From the NCBI RefSeq assembly GCF_902459645.1, contig NZ_CABPSK010000004.1:248001-312000 (forward strand): a stretch of DNA of 64,000 nucleotides. Direction: 5' to 3'. The notes under the pieces were generated by a model. The model made no database searches, was not told where the DNA came from, and was given only the letters and a program-made list of their open reading frames with translations. The stretch's first letter is position 1, and the number at the start of each line of letters is the position of its first letter. This DNA is from Pandoraea pneumonica. GTDB taxonomy: Bacteria > Pseudomonadota > Gammaproteobacteria > Burkholderiales > Burkholderiaceae. The position numbers and the translations under genes were made by a program. Of this stretch, positions 45,905 through 56,753 are shown piece by piece.

Positions 45905-47977
45905 ATGAATTATCCGCTGCTCAATCGCGAGCTAGGCATCCTTGCGTTCAATGAACGCGTGCTCGCCCAGGCAGCCGATCCGGCCACGCCACTGCTCGAA
46001 CGCCTGCGTTTTGTCTGTATCGTCAGTAGCAATCTGGATGAATTCTTCGAGATCCGCGTCGCCGGGCTCAAGGAGCAGATGCGCGAAAATCCGGGCATGC
46101 TCACGCCCGACGGCATGACTTTTCAGCAAGTTTACACGCAAGTCTGTTCCCGGGCACAGGCGCTCGTGGAAAAGCAGTACGCCATGTTCGGCAGCCTGAT
46201 GCCCGCGCTCGAAGCCGAAGGCATCGCCTTTCACCCCTCCGGCCAGTGGAACGACGCCCAAGTCGAATGGGCGCGCGACTACTTCATGCGCGAACTGGTG
46301 CCGGTGCTCACGCCCATCGGGCTCGATCCGGCACACCCCTTCCCCCGTGTGCTCAACAAGAGCCTGAACTTCGCCGTCGAACTCGAAGGGAAAGACGCCT
46401 TCGGACGCGATGCCGAGCTCGCCATCGTGCAAGCCCCGCGCGCCCTGCCCCGTCTGGTCCCCATGCCCGCGCCGCTCGCGCCGTTGCCCAACAGCTTCGT
46501 GCTGCTCAGCTCGCTCATGCTGCGCTTTGCCAGCGAACTGTTCCCGGGCCTCACCGCCAAGGGCTGCCACCAGTTCCGCGTCACCCGCAACAGCGACCTG
46601 TTCGTCGACGAAGACGAAATCACGAACCTGCGCACCGCGCTGCAAGGCGAACTGCCTGCGCGCCACCTCGGTGACGCCGTGCGTCTGGAAGTCGACGCCG
46701 GGGCGCCTGCGCGGCTTGTGCGCCGCCTGCAAACGGAATGCGGCCTGACCGACTCGGACTGCTATCGCGTGAAGGGTCCCGTGAATCTCGTGCGTCTGAT
46801 GCCGCTGCCCGAGATGGTCGACCGTCCCGACCTGAAGTTCGCACCGTTCGTCCCGGCACTCCCCAAACGCATGATCGCGTCGCCCGCCATGTTCGATCTC
46901 ATCGATCAGGGCGATGTGCTGTTGCACCACCCCTACGACAGCTTCCAGCCCGTGCTGGAACTGCTGCTACAAGCGGCACGCGACCCTGACGTCGTGGCCA
47001 TCAAGCAGACCATCTACCGCACCGGTAACGAGTCGTCGCTGATGGACGCGCTCATGGAAGCCGCGCGCAACGGCAAAGAAGTGACGGTGGTCGTGGAACT
47101 GCTTGCACGTTTCGACGAAGAAACGAACATCAACTGGGCCGCACGCCTCGAAGCCGTGGGTGCGCACGTCGTGTATGGCGTGGTCGGCCACAAGTGCCAC
47201 GCGAAGATGCTGCTGGTCGTGCGCCGCACACATCAGGGCAAGAAGACGTTCCTCAAGCGCTACGTTCACTTGGGCACGGGGAATTACCACCCGCGCACGG
47301 CTCGCCTGTACACCGACTTCGGCTTGATGACGGCCGACGAGAAGCTCTGCGCCGACGTGCATGTGGTCTTCCAGCAGCTCACCGGCATCGGGCGGCAGAC
47401 GCAGTTGCATGGCCTCTGGCAGTCGCCATTCACCATGCACACGCACTTGCTCGAAGCGATCCGCCGAGAGACGGAGGCGGCCACCGCTGGCAAGAAGGCC
47501 CGCATCATCGCGAAGATGAACGCGCTGCTCGAACCGACCATCATCGCCGAGTTGTACAAGGCGTCGCGCGCGGGCGTGAAGATCGATCTCATCGTGCGCG
47601 GCGTGTGTTCGTTGCGCGCAGGCGTGCCGGGGCTCTCGGAGAACATCACCGTGCGCTCGATCGTCGGACGTTTTCTCGAGCACCATCGCATCTACTACTT
47701 CTATTCGCACGGTGACGAGCAGGTCATGCTCTCGAGCGCCGACTGGATGGAGCGCAACTTCTTCCGTCGCGTGGAAGTCGCGTTCCCGGTGCACGACAAG
47801 CGGCTCAAGGCGCGCGTGATTCGCGAAGGTTTGATGGTGCACCTGCGTGACAACACCGCCGCGTGGCTGATGCGCCCGGACGGCAGCTATCTGCGCCGTC
47901 GGGCAGGCAAGAAGCCCTTCAACAGCCAATTGGCGCTGATGCAGGAACTCACGCAGTACGTGCAGACGGGGAACTGA
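45905..47977 (+). CDS. ppk: Polyphosphate kinase 1
   Basis: The 690-residue enzyme makes polyphosphate from ATP. The N-terminal domain begins NYPLLNRELGILAFNERVLAQA (in part: LNRELGILAFNERVL), and the catalytic phospholipase-D-like domains carry YVHLGTGNYHPRTARLYTDFG (in part: VHLGTGNYHPRTA) with the autophosphorylated His. SSADWMERN and RRVEVAFPV near the end are also typical. The ATG at 45905 gives the standard start; an ATG at 45863 would add 14 residues. Neither has a clear ribosome-binding site. It is divergent from ppx and convergent with phoR. Confidence 0.95.
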   Translation: MNYPLLNRELGILAFNERVLAQAADPATPLLERLRFVCIVSSNLDEFFEIRVAGLKEQMRENPGMLTPDGMTFQQVYTQVCSRAQALVEKQYAMFGSLMPALEAEGIAFHPSGQWNDAQVEWARDYFMRELVPVLTPIGLDPAHPFPRVLNKSLNFAVELEGKDAFGRDAELAIVQAPRALPRLVPMPAPLAPLPNSFVLLSSLMLRFASELFPGLTAKGCHQFRVTRNSDLFVDEDEITNLRTALQGELPARHLGDAVRLEVDAGAPARLVRRLQTECGLTDSDCYRVKGPVNLVRLMPLPEMVDRPDLKFAPFVPALPKRMIASPAMFDLIDQGDVLLHHPYDSFQPVLELLLQAARDPDVVAIKQTIYRTGNESSLMDALMEAARNGKEVTVVVELLARFDEETNINWAARLEAVGAHVVYGVVGHKCHAKMLLVVRRTHQGKKTFLKRYVHLGTGNYHPRTARLYTDFGLMTADEKLCADVHVVFQQLTGIGRQTQLHGLWQSPFTMHTHLLEAIRRETEAATAGKKARIIAKMNALLEPTIIAELYKASRAGVKIDLIVRGVCSLRAGVPGLSENITVRSIVGRFLEHHRIYYFYSHGDEQVMLSSADWMERNFFRRVEVAFPVHDKRLKARVIREGLMVHLRDNTAAWLMRPDGSYLRRRAGKKPFNSQLALMQELTQYVQTGN

Positions 47978-47992
47978 TCCTGCGAGCACAAC

Positions 47993-48030
47993 AAAAAAGG
48001 CGTCTGACCATCCAGTCAGACGCCTTTTTT
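47993..48030. terminator. Bidirectional terminator between ppk and phoR
   Basis: Stem GGCGTCTGAC/GTCAGACGCC with a six-base loop (47999-48024), six A on the left and six T on the right. Confidence 0.92.
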
Positions 48031-48054
48031 ACATGGCTCGATGGCCAGCGATGC

Positions 48055-49407
48055 TCAGCCGTTAGCCGCCACATTCGGTGTCGCAGCCACCGGCATATCC
48101 ACCGGTGCCCGGTGGACAACCCGCGACGGCGGGAAGTGGATGCTGAACGTGCTGCCACGCCCTTCCTCGCTCGTCACCTTCAGGTCGGCCTGATGGCGCG
48201 TGAGCACGTGCTTGACGATCGCCAGCCCGAGCCCAGTGCCGCCCGTGTCGCGCGAACGGCTGCGGTCGATACGATAAAACCGCTCGGTCAGACGCGGGAT
48301 ATGCTCCGGCGGGATGCCCAGCCCCGAATCGATGACCGTGAAGCGCGCACCACCATCGTCGGTCGCGCTCCAGTCGATGCAAATCTTGCCGCCCTGCGGC
48401 GTATAACGCACCGCGTTGCTCACCAGATTGATAAACGCGCTGTGCAGCTCGCCTTCCGCGCCGCGCACGTCCAGCCCTTCCGCATGCGTGACTTCGATCG
48501 AGTGCTGCCCCTGCGAGAGCCCCTCGGCGTCGCTGCGCAGGGTGCGCATCTGCACCCCCATATCGATGCGCTCGTCAGACGGCGGCTTGCCGCTGCCTTC
48601 AAGCTTGGCGAGCGTGAGCAGGTCGTTCACGATGCTTTGCATGCGTGACGCCTGCAACCGCATGATCTCGACGTAACGCTGAATCTCGTCGGCCGACAGC
48701 GGCAGTTCACCCACTGTTTCCAGAAAGCCTGAGAGCACCGTCAGCGGCGTTTTCAACTCGTGCGAGACGTTGGCCACGAAGTCGCGACGCATGGCGTCCG
48801 TGCGCTCCAGATCGGTCACGTCCAGCGAGATGATCAGCTTGCGATTGTCGCCATACGGAAACACCTGCATCGAGAGCACGTTGTTCCGCTTCACGCCCAT
48901 GTGCTGCATGATCAGCGCCTCGTCGTAACGCTCCGACGAGAGGTAGTGCACAAAGGCCGGCGTGCGCAGCAGATGCGTGATTTGCTGACGCAGATCGCGC
49001 TTGGCGTCGATGCCGAAATGCGTCTCGGCAATCGCGTTGCACCATTCGATCTGGTTATGCTCGTCGAGCATGATCACGCCGTTGGGAGACGCCTGAATAG
49101 CTTGAATAAAGCGCGCGTGCTGCTGCTCAACCTGCTTGACCTGGTTGTGCCAGCGCTTGGCGAGCTTGTGCAGCCGGTAATAGATTTCGCCCCACAGCCC
49201 GAGTGCGCTCGGCACTTCGCCGTAGACAGGAGCATCGAGCAAACGCCAGAGACGTTGCGCGTGATAGACGTTGAAGAAAAGCTGAACCACCAGCAGAACG
49301 ATGGCGGTGATATAACCTGCGCGCGCGCCGAGAAGCCAGCCCACGCCCACGGAGATGGCCGCTTGCAGAATCAGGAACGCCAGCGCACGGGCCCAAATGA
49401 TATTCAT
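48055..49407 (-). CDS. phoR: Phosphate-sensor histidine kinase PhoR
   Basis: The 450-residue kinase has two N-terminal transmembrane helices (about residues 7-50), a short PhoR-type cytoplasmic linker, a PAS domain (about 100-200), the dimerisation/phosphoacceptor motif VANVSHELKTPLTVL with His216, and the ATPase domain (N box FINLVSNAVRYTP, G boxes DSGLGIP and GGTGLGLAIVKHV). It phosphorylates PhoB when phosphate is low, with PstSCAB-PhoU as the sensor input. It is last in the pst-pho operon, 176 bases after phoB. Nothing essential is missing. Confidence 0.94.
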   Translation of the reverse strand: MNIIWARALAFLILQAAISVGVGWLLGARAGYITAIVLLVVQLFFNVYHAQRLWRLLDAPVYGEVPSALGLWGEIYYRLHKLAKRWHNQVKQVEQQHARFIQAIQASPNGVIMLDEHNQIEWCNAIAETHFGIDAKRDLRQQITHLLRTPAFVHYLSSERYDEALIMQHMGVKRNNVLSMQVFPYGDNRKLIISLDVTDLERTDAMRRDFVANVSHELKTPLTVLSGFLETVGELPLSADEIQRYVEIMRLQASRMQSIVNDLLTLAKLEGSGKPPSDERIDMGVQMRTLRSDAEGLSQGQHSIEVTHAEGLDVRGAEGELHSAFINLVSNAVRYTPQGGKICIDWSATDDGGARFTVIDSGLGIPPEHIPRLTERFYRIDRSRSRDTGGTGLGLAIVKHVLTRHQADLKVTSEEGRGSTFSIHFPPSRVVHRAPVDMPVAATPNVAANG

Positions 49408-49583
49408 AGACGATGCACAGGGGTTTGCCGCCGCGTTTGCCGGGACTGGCAGGGCCGATACGACGCCCCAGCGTCATGCCAAGCCATGCAAGCCACGGTG
49501 AAAACGGCGGCTGACGGCGCCGACGGCGCACGTCAGGGGTCACTTCTTAGCGCTTTCGGCGCCTTATGCCACCTTATGGCACC

Positions 49584-50285
49584 TTAAACCGACTTCGTGA
49601 GACGGTAGCCGCTGCCGCGTACGGTCTCGATCATAGCATCGTGGCCCGCCGGCTTGAGCGCGGCGCGAAGACGCTTGATATGCACGTCGACCGTGCGCTC
49701 TTCGACAAACACGTGGTCGCCCCACACCTGATCGAGCAGTTGCGAACGGCTATGCACGCGCTCCGGGTGGGTCATGAAGAAGTGCAGCAAACGGAATTCC
49801 GTCGGCCCCAGATCGAGCTTGATGTCGCCGCTCGTCTGATGGCTCGTCACACGATGCGTCGCCGGGTCGAGCTTCAGACCGTTCACGCTCACCACGTCTT
49901 CCGTCAACTGCGGCGCGCGGCGGCGCAACACCGCCTTGATGCGCGCCATCAGTTCCTTCGGCGAGAACGGCTTGGTGACATAGTCGTCGGCACCGATCTC
50001 CAGCCCCATCACCTTGTCCTGCTCTTCGCTGCGCGCGGTGAGCATGATGATGGGCACGTGCTTGGTGCGCTCGTTCGCTCGCAATTCGCGCGCGAACGTC
50101 ACACCGGACTTGCCGGGCAACATCCAGTCGAGCAGAACGAGATCCGGCAGGACGTCGCTAATCAGCGTAAGCGCCTGCTCGGCGTTGTACGCCCGGATCG
50201 GATAGTGACCCGCATGTTGCAGATTAACGGAGATCAGCTCGGAAATCGCCGGCTCGTCTTCCACGATCAGAATGCTGCTGGGCAT
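49584..50285 (-). CDS. phoB: Phosphate-regulon response regulator PhoB
   Basis: The 233-residue regulator has a receiver domain with the acidic pair E9/D10, phosphoacceptor Asp53 (LVLLDWMLPG) and Lys105 (VTKPF). A winged-helix OmpR-type DNA-binding domain follows (VFVEERTVDVHIKRLRAAL and GYRL). It binds Pho boxes; candidates are seen upstream of ppx, ppk and pstS. It lies between phoU and phoR in the same operon. Confidence 0.95.
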   Translation of the reverse strand: MPSSILIVEDEPAISELISVNLQHAGHYPIRAYNAEQALTLISDVLPDLVLLDWMLPGKSGVTFARELRANERTKHVPIIMLTARSEEQDKVMGLEIGADDYVTKPFSPKELMARIKAVLRRRAPQLTEDVVSVNGLKLDPATHRVTSHQTSGDIKLDLGPTEFRLLHFFMTHPERVHSRSQLLDQVWGDHVFVEERTVDVHIKRLRAALKPAGHDAMIETVRGSGYRLTKSV

Positions 50286-50321
50286 CGGTTGCCTCTCAAA
50301 CCTTCAGTAATGTCGAGCTTG

Positions 50322-51029
50322 TTATTCGCCTTGCACTTTGCGCTGCAAATCTTCGCGCGAAATGTGCCGGACGTCGGTGCCCTTGACGATGTAAATGATG
50401 AATTCTGCAATGTTCTTCGCGTGGTCGCCGATACGCTCGATGGCCTTGGCGATGAACAGGAAGTCCAAACCCGCCGAGATGGTGCGCGGGTCTTCCATCA
50501 TGTACGTGACCAATTTTCGCACGAAGCCACGGAATTCATTGTCGATGGCCTTGTCGTCGCGCACGATTTCGGCCGCGGCCACGATGTCCAGACGCGCAAA
50601 GGCGTCCAGCGTACGACGCAGCAACTGCGCCGCCATCTCGCCCGAGAGCTTGATTTCGGCGAAATTCACGCTCTGTGCCGCACCGTCTTCAAGCAGGTGA
50701 CGCGTGCGCTTGGCAATCTTCTCGGCCTCGTCGCCAGCGCGCTCGAGGTTGGTGATGGTCTTCGAGATCGAGAGCAGCAGGCGCAGGTCGCGCGCGGTCG
50801 GCTGACGGCGCGCAATGATCTTGCTGCACTCTTCGTCGATCTCGACTTCCATCGTGTTGAGACGATGCTCGTTGGCGATCACTTCGTCGACCAGACCGCG
50901 ATCGAACCCGATGAGGCCCTGCATGGCCGTCACGATCTGCGATTCGACCAAGCCGCCCATCTCGAGGACGCGCGAGCAAACCTGATTCAGGTCGGAATCG
51001 AACTGGCTGGAAAGATGTTTATCGTTCAT
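50322..51029 (-). CDS. phoU: Phosphate-signalling protein PhoU
   Basis: The 235-residue all-helical protein shows two PhoU repeats; the conserved LERAGDEAEKIAKR and IERIGDHAKNIAEF motifs hold the E/D-x-x-D-x-x-x-N-type metal sites. It links the Pst transporter to PhoR and keeps the regulon off when phosphate is plentiful. The ATG at 51029, 22 bases after pstB, gives the usual N-terminus (MNDKHLSSQFDSDLNQV). Confidence 0.94.
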   Translation of the reverse strand: MNDKHLSSQFDSDLNQVCSRVLEMGGLVESQIVTAMQGLIGFDRGLVDEVIANEHRLNTMEVEIDEECSKIIARRQPTARDLRLLLSISKTITNLERAGDEAEKIAKRTRHLLEDGAAQSVNFAEIKLSGEMAAQLLRRTLDAFARLDIVAAAEIVRDDKAIDNEFRGFVRKLVTYMMEDPRTISAGLDFLFIAKAIERIGDHAKNIAEFIIYIVKGTDVRHISREDLQRKVQGE

Positions 51030-51051
51030 ATCGCAGGTTTCCTCGTGGAGA

Positions 51052-51834
51052 TCAACCAAAACGGCCGGTGATGTAGTCTTCGGTTTCTTTACGGTCCGGC
51101 TTGATGAAGATCTTCTCGGTTTCGCCGAATTCGATCAGTTCGCCCAGATACATATACGCCGTGTAGTCCGAGCAGCGTGCCGCTTGTTGCATGTTGTGCG
51201 TGACGATCACCACGGTGTAGTCGTCCTTGAGCTCAGCAATCAGCTCTTCGATACGGCCGGTGGAAATCGGGTCGAGCGCCGAGCACGGCTCGTCGAGCAA
51301 CAGCACTTCCGGACGGATGGCAATGCCGCGCGCGATGCACAGACGCTGTTGCTGACCGCCCGACAGGCCGTAGCCCGACTGTTGCAGCTTGTCTTTCACT
51401 TCGCTCCACAGCGCCGCCTTGGTCAGCGCCCACTCCACGCGATCGTCCATTTCCGAGCGTGAGAGCTTCTCGAACAGGCGCACGCCGAACGAGATGTTGT
51501 CGTAAATCGACATCGGGAACGGCGTCGGCTTCTGGAACACCATGCCGACCTTGGCGCGCAGCAGCGCGATGTCCTGCTTCGAAGTCAGCAGGTTTTCGCC
51601 GTCCATGTTGATTTCGCCCTCGGCGCGTTGCTCCGGGTACAGGGCGTACATCTTGTTGAACGTGCGCAGCAGCGTCGACTTGCCGCAGCCCGACGGGCCG
51701 ATAAAGGCCGTGACCTTGCGATCGGGAATGCGCAGGTTGATGTTCTTGAGCGCGTGGTATTTCTCGTAGAAGAAGTTCAGGTTCTTGACTTCGATCTTCG
51801 AGGGCAGCTTGATTTCTTGTGTCGGATTCGTCAT
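51052..51834 (-). CDS. pstB: Phosphate ABC importer ATPase PstB
   Basis: The 260-residue ATPase has Walker [10 protein letters not shown] (46-54), signature LSGGQQQRL, Walker [13 protein letters not shown], and the switch His in [10 protein letters not shown]. It powers high-affinity phosphate uptake with PstC and PstA. It lies 59 bases after pstA in the operon. Confidence 0.96.
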   Translation of the reverse strand: MTNPTQEIKLPSKIEVKNLNFFYEKYHALKNINLRIPDRKVTAFIGPSGCGKSTLLRTFNKMYALYPEQRAEGEINMDGENLLTSKQDIALLRAKVGMVFQKPTPFPMSIYDNISFGVRLFEKLSRSEMDDRVEWALTKAALWSEVKDKLQQSGYGLSGGQQQRLCIARGIAIRPEVLLLDEPCSALDPISTGRIEELIAELKDDYTVVIVTHNMQQAARCSDYTAYMYLGELIEFGETEKIFIKPDRKETEDYITGRFG

Positions 51835-51893
51835 GGTCTGTCTCAGCCGTCAGGTATGCGTTGTGTCGTCGCGTAGGGTGTTGTCGCGTTCGT

Positions 51894-52790
51894 TTATTTC
51901 TTCGCGAACAGCGTGCGCGCCAGAATGTTCAGGAACAGCACACCAAGGGTGATGATGAACACGCCCGCCCAAGCGAGCGCCTGCCACTCTGCAAACGGGC
52001 TCATGGCGAATTTGAAGATCGTGACCGGCAGGTTGGCCATCGGCTGATTCAGGTTCATCGACCAGAACTGGTTCGAGAGCGCCGTGAACAGCAGCGGTGC
52101 CGTCTCGCCAGCGATACGTGCCACCGCCAGCAACACGCCCGTCACGATACCGGCCATCGACGCCTTCAACGTGATCTTCACGATAATGCGCCACTTCGGC
52201 GTCCCCAGCGCAAAGGCCGCTTCACGCAGGTTGTTCGGCACGAGCTTGAGCATGTTCTCGGTCGTGCGAATCACGATCGGCACTTGCAGCAGCGCGAGCG
52301 CGATGATGCCCGCCCAGGCCGAGAAGTGGCCCATCTGTGCCACCACCAGCGCGTAGACGAACAGACCGATCACGATCGACGGGGCCGACAGCAGAATGTC
52401 GTTGATGAAACGCGTGATGCTCGCGAGCCACGACTTCTGACCGTATTCCGCCAGATACACACCGGCGAGAATGCCCAGCGGCGTGCCGATGACCGTGGCC
52501 AGGCCAACCATCACCAGACTCCCGGCAATGGCGTTGGCGAGGCCCCCGCCTGCCGTGTTCGGCGGCGGCGTCATTTCAGTGAACAGCGACAGCGACAAGC
52601 CGCCGATGCCCAGCGAGAGCGTGGTGTAGAGAATCCACAGCAGCCAGATCAGGCCGAAGGCCATCGCCGCGAGCGACATTGCGATCGCGAAGATGTTCTT
52701 GCGGCGGCGGTAGGCTTGCAGCCGCACGCGGGTAAAGGCGTCGGTGGGCTTCACGTCTGGCGTTTCCAATTCGAGCGCTTGTTGGGTCAT
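51894..52790 (-). CDS. pstA: Phosphate ABC importer permease PstA
   Basis: The 298-residue permease has six transmembrane helices and the EAA loop [20 protein letters not shown] with [13 protein letters not shown], as in PstA. Its ATG begins the base after the pstC TAA, so translation is coupled. It forms the channel with PstC. Confidence 0.95.
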   Translation of the reverse strand: MTQQALELETPDVKPTDAFTRVRLQAYRRRKNIFAIAMSLAAMAFGLIWLLWILYTTLSLGIGGLSLSLFTEMTPPPNTAGGGLANAIAGSLVMVGLATVIGTPLGILAGVYLAEYGQKSWLASITRFINDILLSAPSIVIGLFVYALVVAQMGHFSAWAGIIALALLQVPIVIRTTENMLKLVPNNLREAAFALGTPKWRIIVKITLKASMAGIVTGVLLAVARIAGETAPLLFTALSNQFWSMNLNQPMANLPVTIFKFAMSPFAEWQALAWAGVFIITLGVLFLNILARTLFAKK

Positions 52791-53771
52791 TTATTTACCT
52801 TCGCCCTTTTCGAGGCGCAGCAGCATCAGCTTGGACAGCGCCAGCACCACGAAGGTGATGAAGAACAGAATCAAGCCGAGTTCCATCAGCGCCGAGGTAT
52901 GCAACCCCGGGCCGGCTTCGGCGAATTCGTTGGCGAGCGCCGAGGTAATGCTGTTACCCGGCGAGTACAGCGAAACGTTGTCGAGCAAGTTCGTGTTACC
53001 GATGACGAAAGTGACCGCCATGGTTTCGCCCAGGGCGCGGCCCAGACCGAGCATCACGCCACCGATCACACCCGTCTTGGTGAAGGGCAGCACAACGCGC
53101 CACATCACTTCCCAGGTGGTGCAGCCGATGCCGTAGGCCGACTCTTTGAGCAGCACGGGCGTGACTTCGAACACGTCGCGCATCACCGAGGCGATGTACG
53201 GAATGATCATGATCGCGAGGATCACGCCGGCCGGCAAAATACCGATGCCCAGCGGCGGGCCTTGGAACAGCGCGCCGATCACAGGCACGTTGCCGAGCAG
53301 GCCTTGCAGCGGTTTCTGGAAGTACTGGCTGAAGATCGGTGCGAAAACCAGCAGACCCCACATCCCGTAGACGATGCTCGGAATGGCGGCCAGCAGCTCG
53401 ATGGCGGTGCCCAGCGGGCGACGCAGCCATACGGGCGAGAGTTCAGTGAGGAACAAGGCAATGCCGAAGCTGACCGGCACGGCGATCAGCAGCGCGATGA
53501 CCGACGTAATGATCGTGCCGTAGATCGGCACCAACGCGCCGAACTGTTCTGCGGGAGGATCCCAGTCCTTCGTCCACAGAAAGGCAAAGCCGAACTTCTG
53601 AATGGATGGCAGTGCGCTCACGATGAGCGACACGATAATGCCACCGAGCAGGAGCAATGTGATGACAGCGGCACCGCGGGCGAGCATTGCGAAAAGAATA
53701 TCGCCAGCGGAAGACGGAGCCCGCTGCGTAGCGGTTCCCGGCGTTGCGAGGGGGCTGGTGGCTTCTGCCAT
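52791..53771 (-). CDS. pstC: Phosphate ABC importer permease PstC
   Basis: The 326-residue permease shows six to seven helices and the motifs [32 protein letters not shown] (in part: [14 protein letters not shown]) and [10 protein letters not shown]. The ATG at 53771 ([12 protein letters not shown]) lies about 138 bases downstream of pstS; the longer frame to 53855 is not supported. Confidence 0.94.
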   Translation of the reverse strand: MAEATSPLATPGTATQRAPSSAGDILFAMLARGAAVITLLLLGGIIVSLIVSALPSIQKFGFAFLWTKDWDPPAEQFGALVPIYGTIITSVIALLIAVPVSFGIALFLTELSPVWLRRPLGTAIELLAAIPSIVYGMWGLLVFAPIFSQYFQKPLQGLLGNVPVIGALFQGPPLGIGILPAGVILAIMIIPYIASVMRDVFEVTPVLLKESAYGIGCTTWEVMWRVVLPFTKTGVIGGVMLGLGRALGETMAVTFVIGNTNLLDNVSLYSPGNSITSALANEFAEAGPGLHTSALMELGLILFFITFVVLALSKLMLLRLEKGEGK

Positions 53772-53908
53772 GATGTCGTCTCTTTCGTGAGACGCGCCGC
53801 CAGCCGTTGCCGGATCGAACATCAGGCGGCGGCGCGGGCGGCGCGGATAAAGCAATTCTGGAGCCCCGCACTACGCCGTGAGGCGTGGCACGGGGCCGGG
53901 CTGGCGTC

Positions 53909-54943
53909 TTAGATGCCGGCCTTGTTGGCCGAATCGGCCACCTTCGCCTTCCAGCCGGCGCGGATTTGCTTCAGGACGTCTTCCGGCAGCGGAATGTAGT
54001 CCAGTTCCGTGGCGGTCTGGTTGCCGTTCTTGAACGACCAGTCGAAGAACTTCAGCACTTCGGCGCTTTGCGCTTCCTTGCCGCTGTCAGCCTTCTGATG
54101 CAGCAGCACGAACGTGGCTGCCACGATCGGCCACGACTTTTCGCCCGGCTCGTTCGTCAGAATTTGGTAGAACGTCTTCGACCATTCGGCGTGACCGGCA
54201 GCCGTCTTGAACGTTTCGGCGGTCGGCTCGACAACCTTGCCAGCGGCGTTCGTGAGCGACGTGTACGTCAGCTTGTTCTGCTTGGCGTAGGCCGATTCCA
54301 CGTAGCCGATTGCGCCCGGCAGACGTTGCACGAAGGCGGCGACGCCGTCGTTGCCCTTACCGCCCGTACCCGTCGGCCAGTTGACCGTCGTGCCTTCGCC
54401 AACCTTGCTCTTCCACTCGGCATTGACCTTCGAGAGGTAGTTCGTGAACACGAAGCTCGTGCCCGAACCGTCGGCGCGGCGAACCACGGCGATGTCGGTA
54501 TCCGGCAGCTTGACCTTCGGGTTCAGCTTGGCGATGGCCGGATCGTTCCACTTCTTGATCTTGCCCAGGTAGATGTCGCCGAGCAGTTCGCCCGACAGGA
54601 CCAGCTCGCCCGGCTTCACGCCCGGCACGTTGATCACCGGCACGATGCCGCCAACGACCGTCGGGAATTGGAACAGGCCTTGCTTAGCCAGTTCTTCGTC
54701 CGTCAGCGGGGCGTCCGAACCGGCGAAATCGACGGTCTTGGCCTGAATTTGCTTGATGCCGCCCGAGGAACCGATGCCCTGGTAGTTGACCTTGTTCGAG
54801 GTCGCCTTCTGGTATGCGTCGGCCCACTTCGTGTAGATAGGAGCGGCAAACGTGCTACCGGCGCCGGTAATCTCGCCCGCAATCGCGCCCGCGGCGAACA
54901 GTGCGCCAGCCAGGCCGGCAATCGCAGTCTTCATCAGCTTCAT
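53909..54943 (-). CDS. pstS: Phosphate-binding periplasmic protein PstS
   Basis: The 344-residue binding protein has a signal peptide (cleavage after AIA) and the phosphate loops [25 protein letters not shown] and [15 protein letters not shown]. It delivers phosphate to PstCA. The ATG at 54943 has a strong GGAGAGA site. It is first in pstSCAB-phoU-phoBR; many TGTCA motifs upstream suggest PhoB control. Confidence 0.96.
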   Translation of the reverse strand: MKLMKTAIAGLAGALFAAGAIAGEITGAGSTFAAPIYTKWADAYQKATSNKVNYQGIGSSGGIKQIQAKTVDFAGSDAPLTDEELAKQGLFQFPTVVGGIVPVINVPGVKPGELVLSGELLGDIYLGKIKKWNDPAIAKLNPKVKLPDTDIAVVRRADGSGTSFVFTNYLSKVNAEWKSKVGEGTTVNWPTGTGGKGNDGVAAFVQRLPGAIGYVESAYAKQNKLTYTSLTNAAGKVVEPTAETFKTAAGHAEWSKTFYQILTNEPGEKSWPIVAATFVLLHQKADSGKEAQSAEVLKFFDWSFKNGNQTATELDYIPLPEDVLKQIRAGWKAKVADSANKAGI

Positions 54944-55356
54944 GGATCTCTCCGAGTTGGTGTGTACAGCGTGTGGATGGCTCGAAGAATAGAGTCCGAA
55001 TGTGACAATCATGTGTCATTTCCGGATATTCACAACGAAGCTGTCACATGAGAGACGCGGAAATGTCATATTCCCAGCGAGATTTTCGGTGGGATTTATT
55101 TTTGAGAAAGTGAGTATTGGCGCGGGTTTCGGAGCAATCCCAAGGTCAAACCGCCTGTGTGACAGGGGGCGCGACAGGATGTGTCAATACCGTGACAGTG
55201 TCGGAATTGGTCTTACGACGCTCGGCAGGACTGTCACAAATGTGACAGCGGCTGAGAGGATTCCAAAGATGGGAATGATGGCATTTGTCTCCGCCGGTAC
55301 CGTCTTGGCGCCCCCATCGCCGCCCTCTTAACCTCCCTATCGGTCTGCGTCGCGCA
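54944..55356. promoter_or_regulatory. pstS upstream region with clustered TGTCA/TGACA motifs
   Basis: No gene is visible in this stretch. Nine TGTCA or TGACA pentamers lie between 55003 and 55247, including a perfect palindrome of arms CTGTCACA and TGTGACAG (55231-55248). Two plus-strand copies at 55042 and 55064 are 22 bases (two turns) apart; TGACA at 55003 and TGTCA at 55014 are 11 apart. PhoB binds such pentamers at 11-base spacing, so this is the likely pst control region. Confidence 0.5.
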
Positions 55357-55386
55357 ATAAAAAAGCCACCGGAGCGGTGGCTTTTT
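55357..55386. terminator. Terminator of glmM
   Basis: Stem AGCCACCG/CGGTGGCT with loop GAG (55364-55382), A-run left and T-run right. It ends glmM on the minus strand and can act in both directions. Confidence 0.88.
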
Positions 55387-55409
55387 CAATGGCTTCAGCG
55401 TGCTTTGCC

Positions 55410-56753
55410 TCAGGTGGCCTGCTTCACGATGTTGGCCAGATGCTGCGCAAACGACGTTGCCTGCGACTCGTCGCGCGCCTCGACCATCACGCGCAGCACC
55501 GGCTCCGTGCCTGACGCGCGAATCAACACACGCCCTGTGTCGCCCAGCTTCGCTTCGATGGCCTCGCGCTCGGCAGCCAGACGCGTATCGGCCTGCCAGT
55601 CGTACCCCGGTGCCGTTCGCACATTGATCATATGTTGCGGGAACAGACGCAACCCATCGAGCAGCTTGGCTAGCGGCTGGTTATCGGCGCGGCGAATGGC
55701 GGCGAGCACTTGCAGTGCCGAGACGATGCCGTCGCCGGTCGTGTGCTTGTCCAGACAAAGGATGTGGCCGGAGCCCTCCGCGCCGATTTGCCAGCCGTGC
55801 TTATACAGTTGCTCGAGCACATAACGGTCGCCGACCTTCGCCCGCACGAACGGCACGCCCAAACGCTTGAGCGCCACCTCGACGGCCATATTGGTCATCA
55901 ACGTGCCGACCGCACCCGAAACGCCGCTGTGACTTAGACGATCCTTCACCAGCAGATAGAGCAATTCGTCGCCGTTATACAGGCGGCCAGCCCCATCGAC
56001 GATCTGCAAGCGATCGGCGTCGCCATCAAGTGCCACGCCGAGATCGGCGTGATTCGCTCGCACGGCACGCATCAGCGCGTCGGGCGAGGTGGCGCCGCAG
56101 TCTTCATTGATGTTGAAACCATTCGGCTGATTGCCGATGGCAATGACTTCTGCCCCCAGCTCGTGAAACACGTGCGGAGCGATGTGATAGGCCGCGCCAT
56201 TGGCGCAGTCCACCACGATCTTCATGCCGCGCAAGTCGAATTCGTTCGGGAACGTGCTCTTGCAGAACTCGATGTAGCGCCCAGCGGCATCGTCCAGGCG
56301 ACGGGCCTTGCCCAACTGCTCGGAGCGCACACAGCTCATCGGATTGTCGAGTTCGGCCTCGATCTGCAATTCGGTCTGGTCCGGCAACTTGTTGCCGTTG
56401 GCAGAGAAGAATTTGATGCCGTTGTCGTGATACGGATTATGCGAGGCGCTGATCACCACGCCCGCAGCCAGACGCAGCGCACGCGTCAGGTAAGCAACGG
56501 CAGGCGTAGGCATCGGGCCAGCCATCATCGTATCGACGCCGGCAGCAGCAAAACCGGCTTCGAGCGCCGCCTCAAGCATGTAGCCCGAAACGCGCGTGTC
56601 CTTGCCGATCAGCACGGTGGGACGGCCCATCGTCTGATTGCCCGCCAGCACCCGGCCGGCGGCGTAGCCCAAGCGGAGCACGAACTCCGGTGTAATGGGA
56701 CCCTCGCCCACCGTGCCGCGAATCCCATCGGTGCCAAAATAGCGTCGTTTCAT
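55410..56753 (-). CDS. glmM: Phosphoglucosamine mutase
   Basis: The 447-residue enzyme interconverts glucosamine-6- and glucosamine-1-phosphate for cell-wall and LPS precursors. The catalytic serine loop [16 protein letters not shown] (Ser104), metal loop [11 protein letters not shown] and sugar loop GEGSGH (here AEGSGHILC) are present, as is the C-terminal phosphate-binding [15 protein letters not shown]. Start [13 protein letters not shown] is the standard one. folP lies upstream on the same strand, 224 bases away. Confidence 0.95.
   Translation of the reverse strand: MKRRYFGTDGIRGTVGEGPITPEFVLRLGYAAGRVLAGNQTMGRPTVLIGKDTRVSGYMLEAALEAGFAAAGVDTMMAGPMPTPAVAYLTRALRLAAGVVISASHNPYHDNGIKFFSANGNKLPDQTELQIEAELDNPMSCVRSEQLGKARRLDDAAGRYIEFCKSTFPNEFDLRGMKIVVDCANGAAYHIAPHVFHELGAEVIAIGNQPNGFNINEDCGATSPDALMRAVRANHADLGVALDGDADRLQIVDGAGRLYNGDELLYLLVKDRLSHSGVSGAVGTLMTNMAVEVALKRLGVPFVRAKVGDRYVLEQLYKHGWQIGAEGSGHILCLDKHTTGDGIVSALQVLAAIRRADNQPLAKLLDGLRLFPQHMINVRTAPGYDWQADTRLAAEREAIEAKLGDTGRVLIRASGTEPVLRVMVEARDESQATSFAQHLANIVKQAT

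Noticed and set aside
51819-53912. 697-codon frame antisense to pstB, pstA and pstC
   Set aside because: It spans three certain genes and their junctions, with a His/Gln/Arg/Asp-rich product typical of shadow frames.
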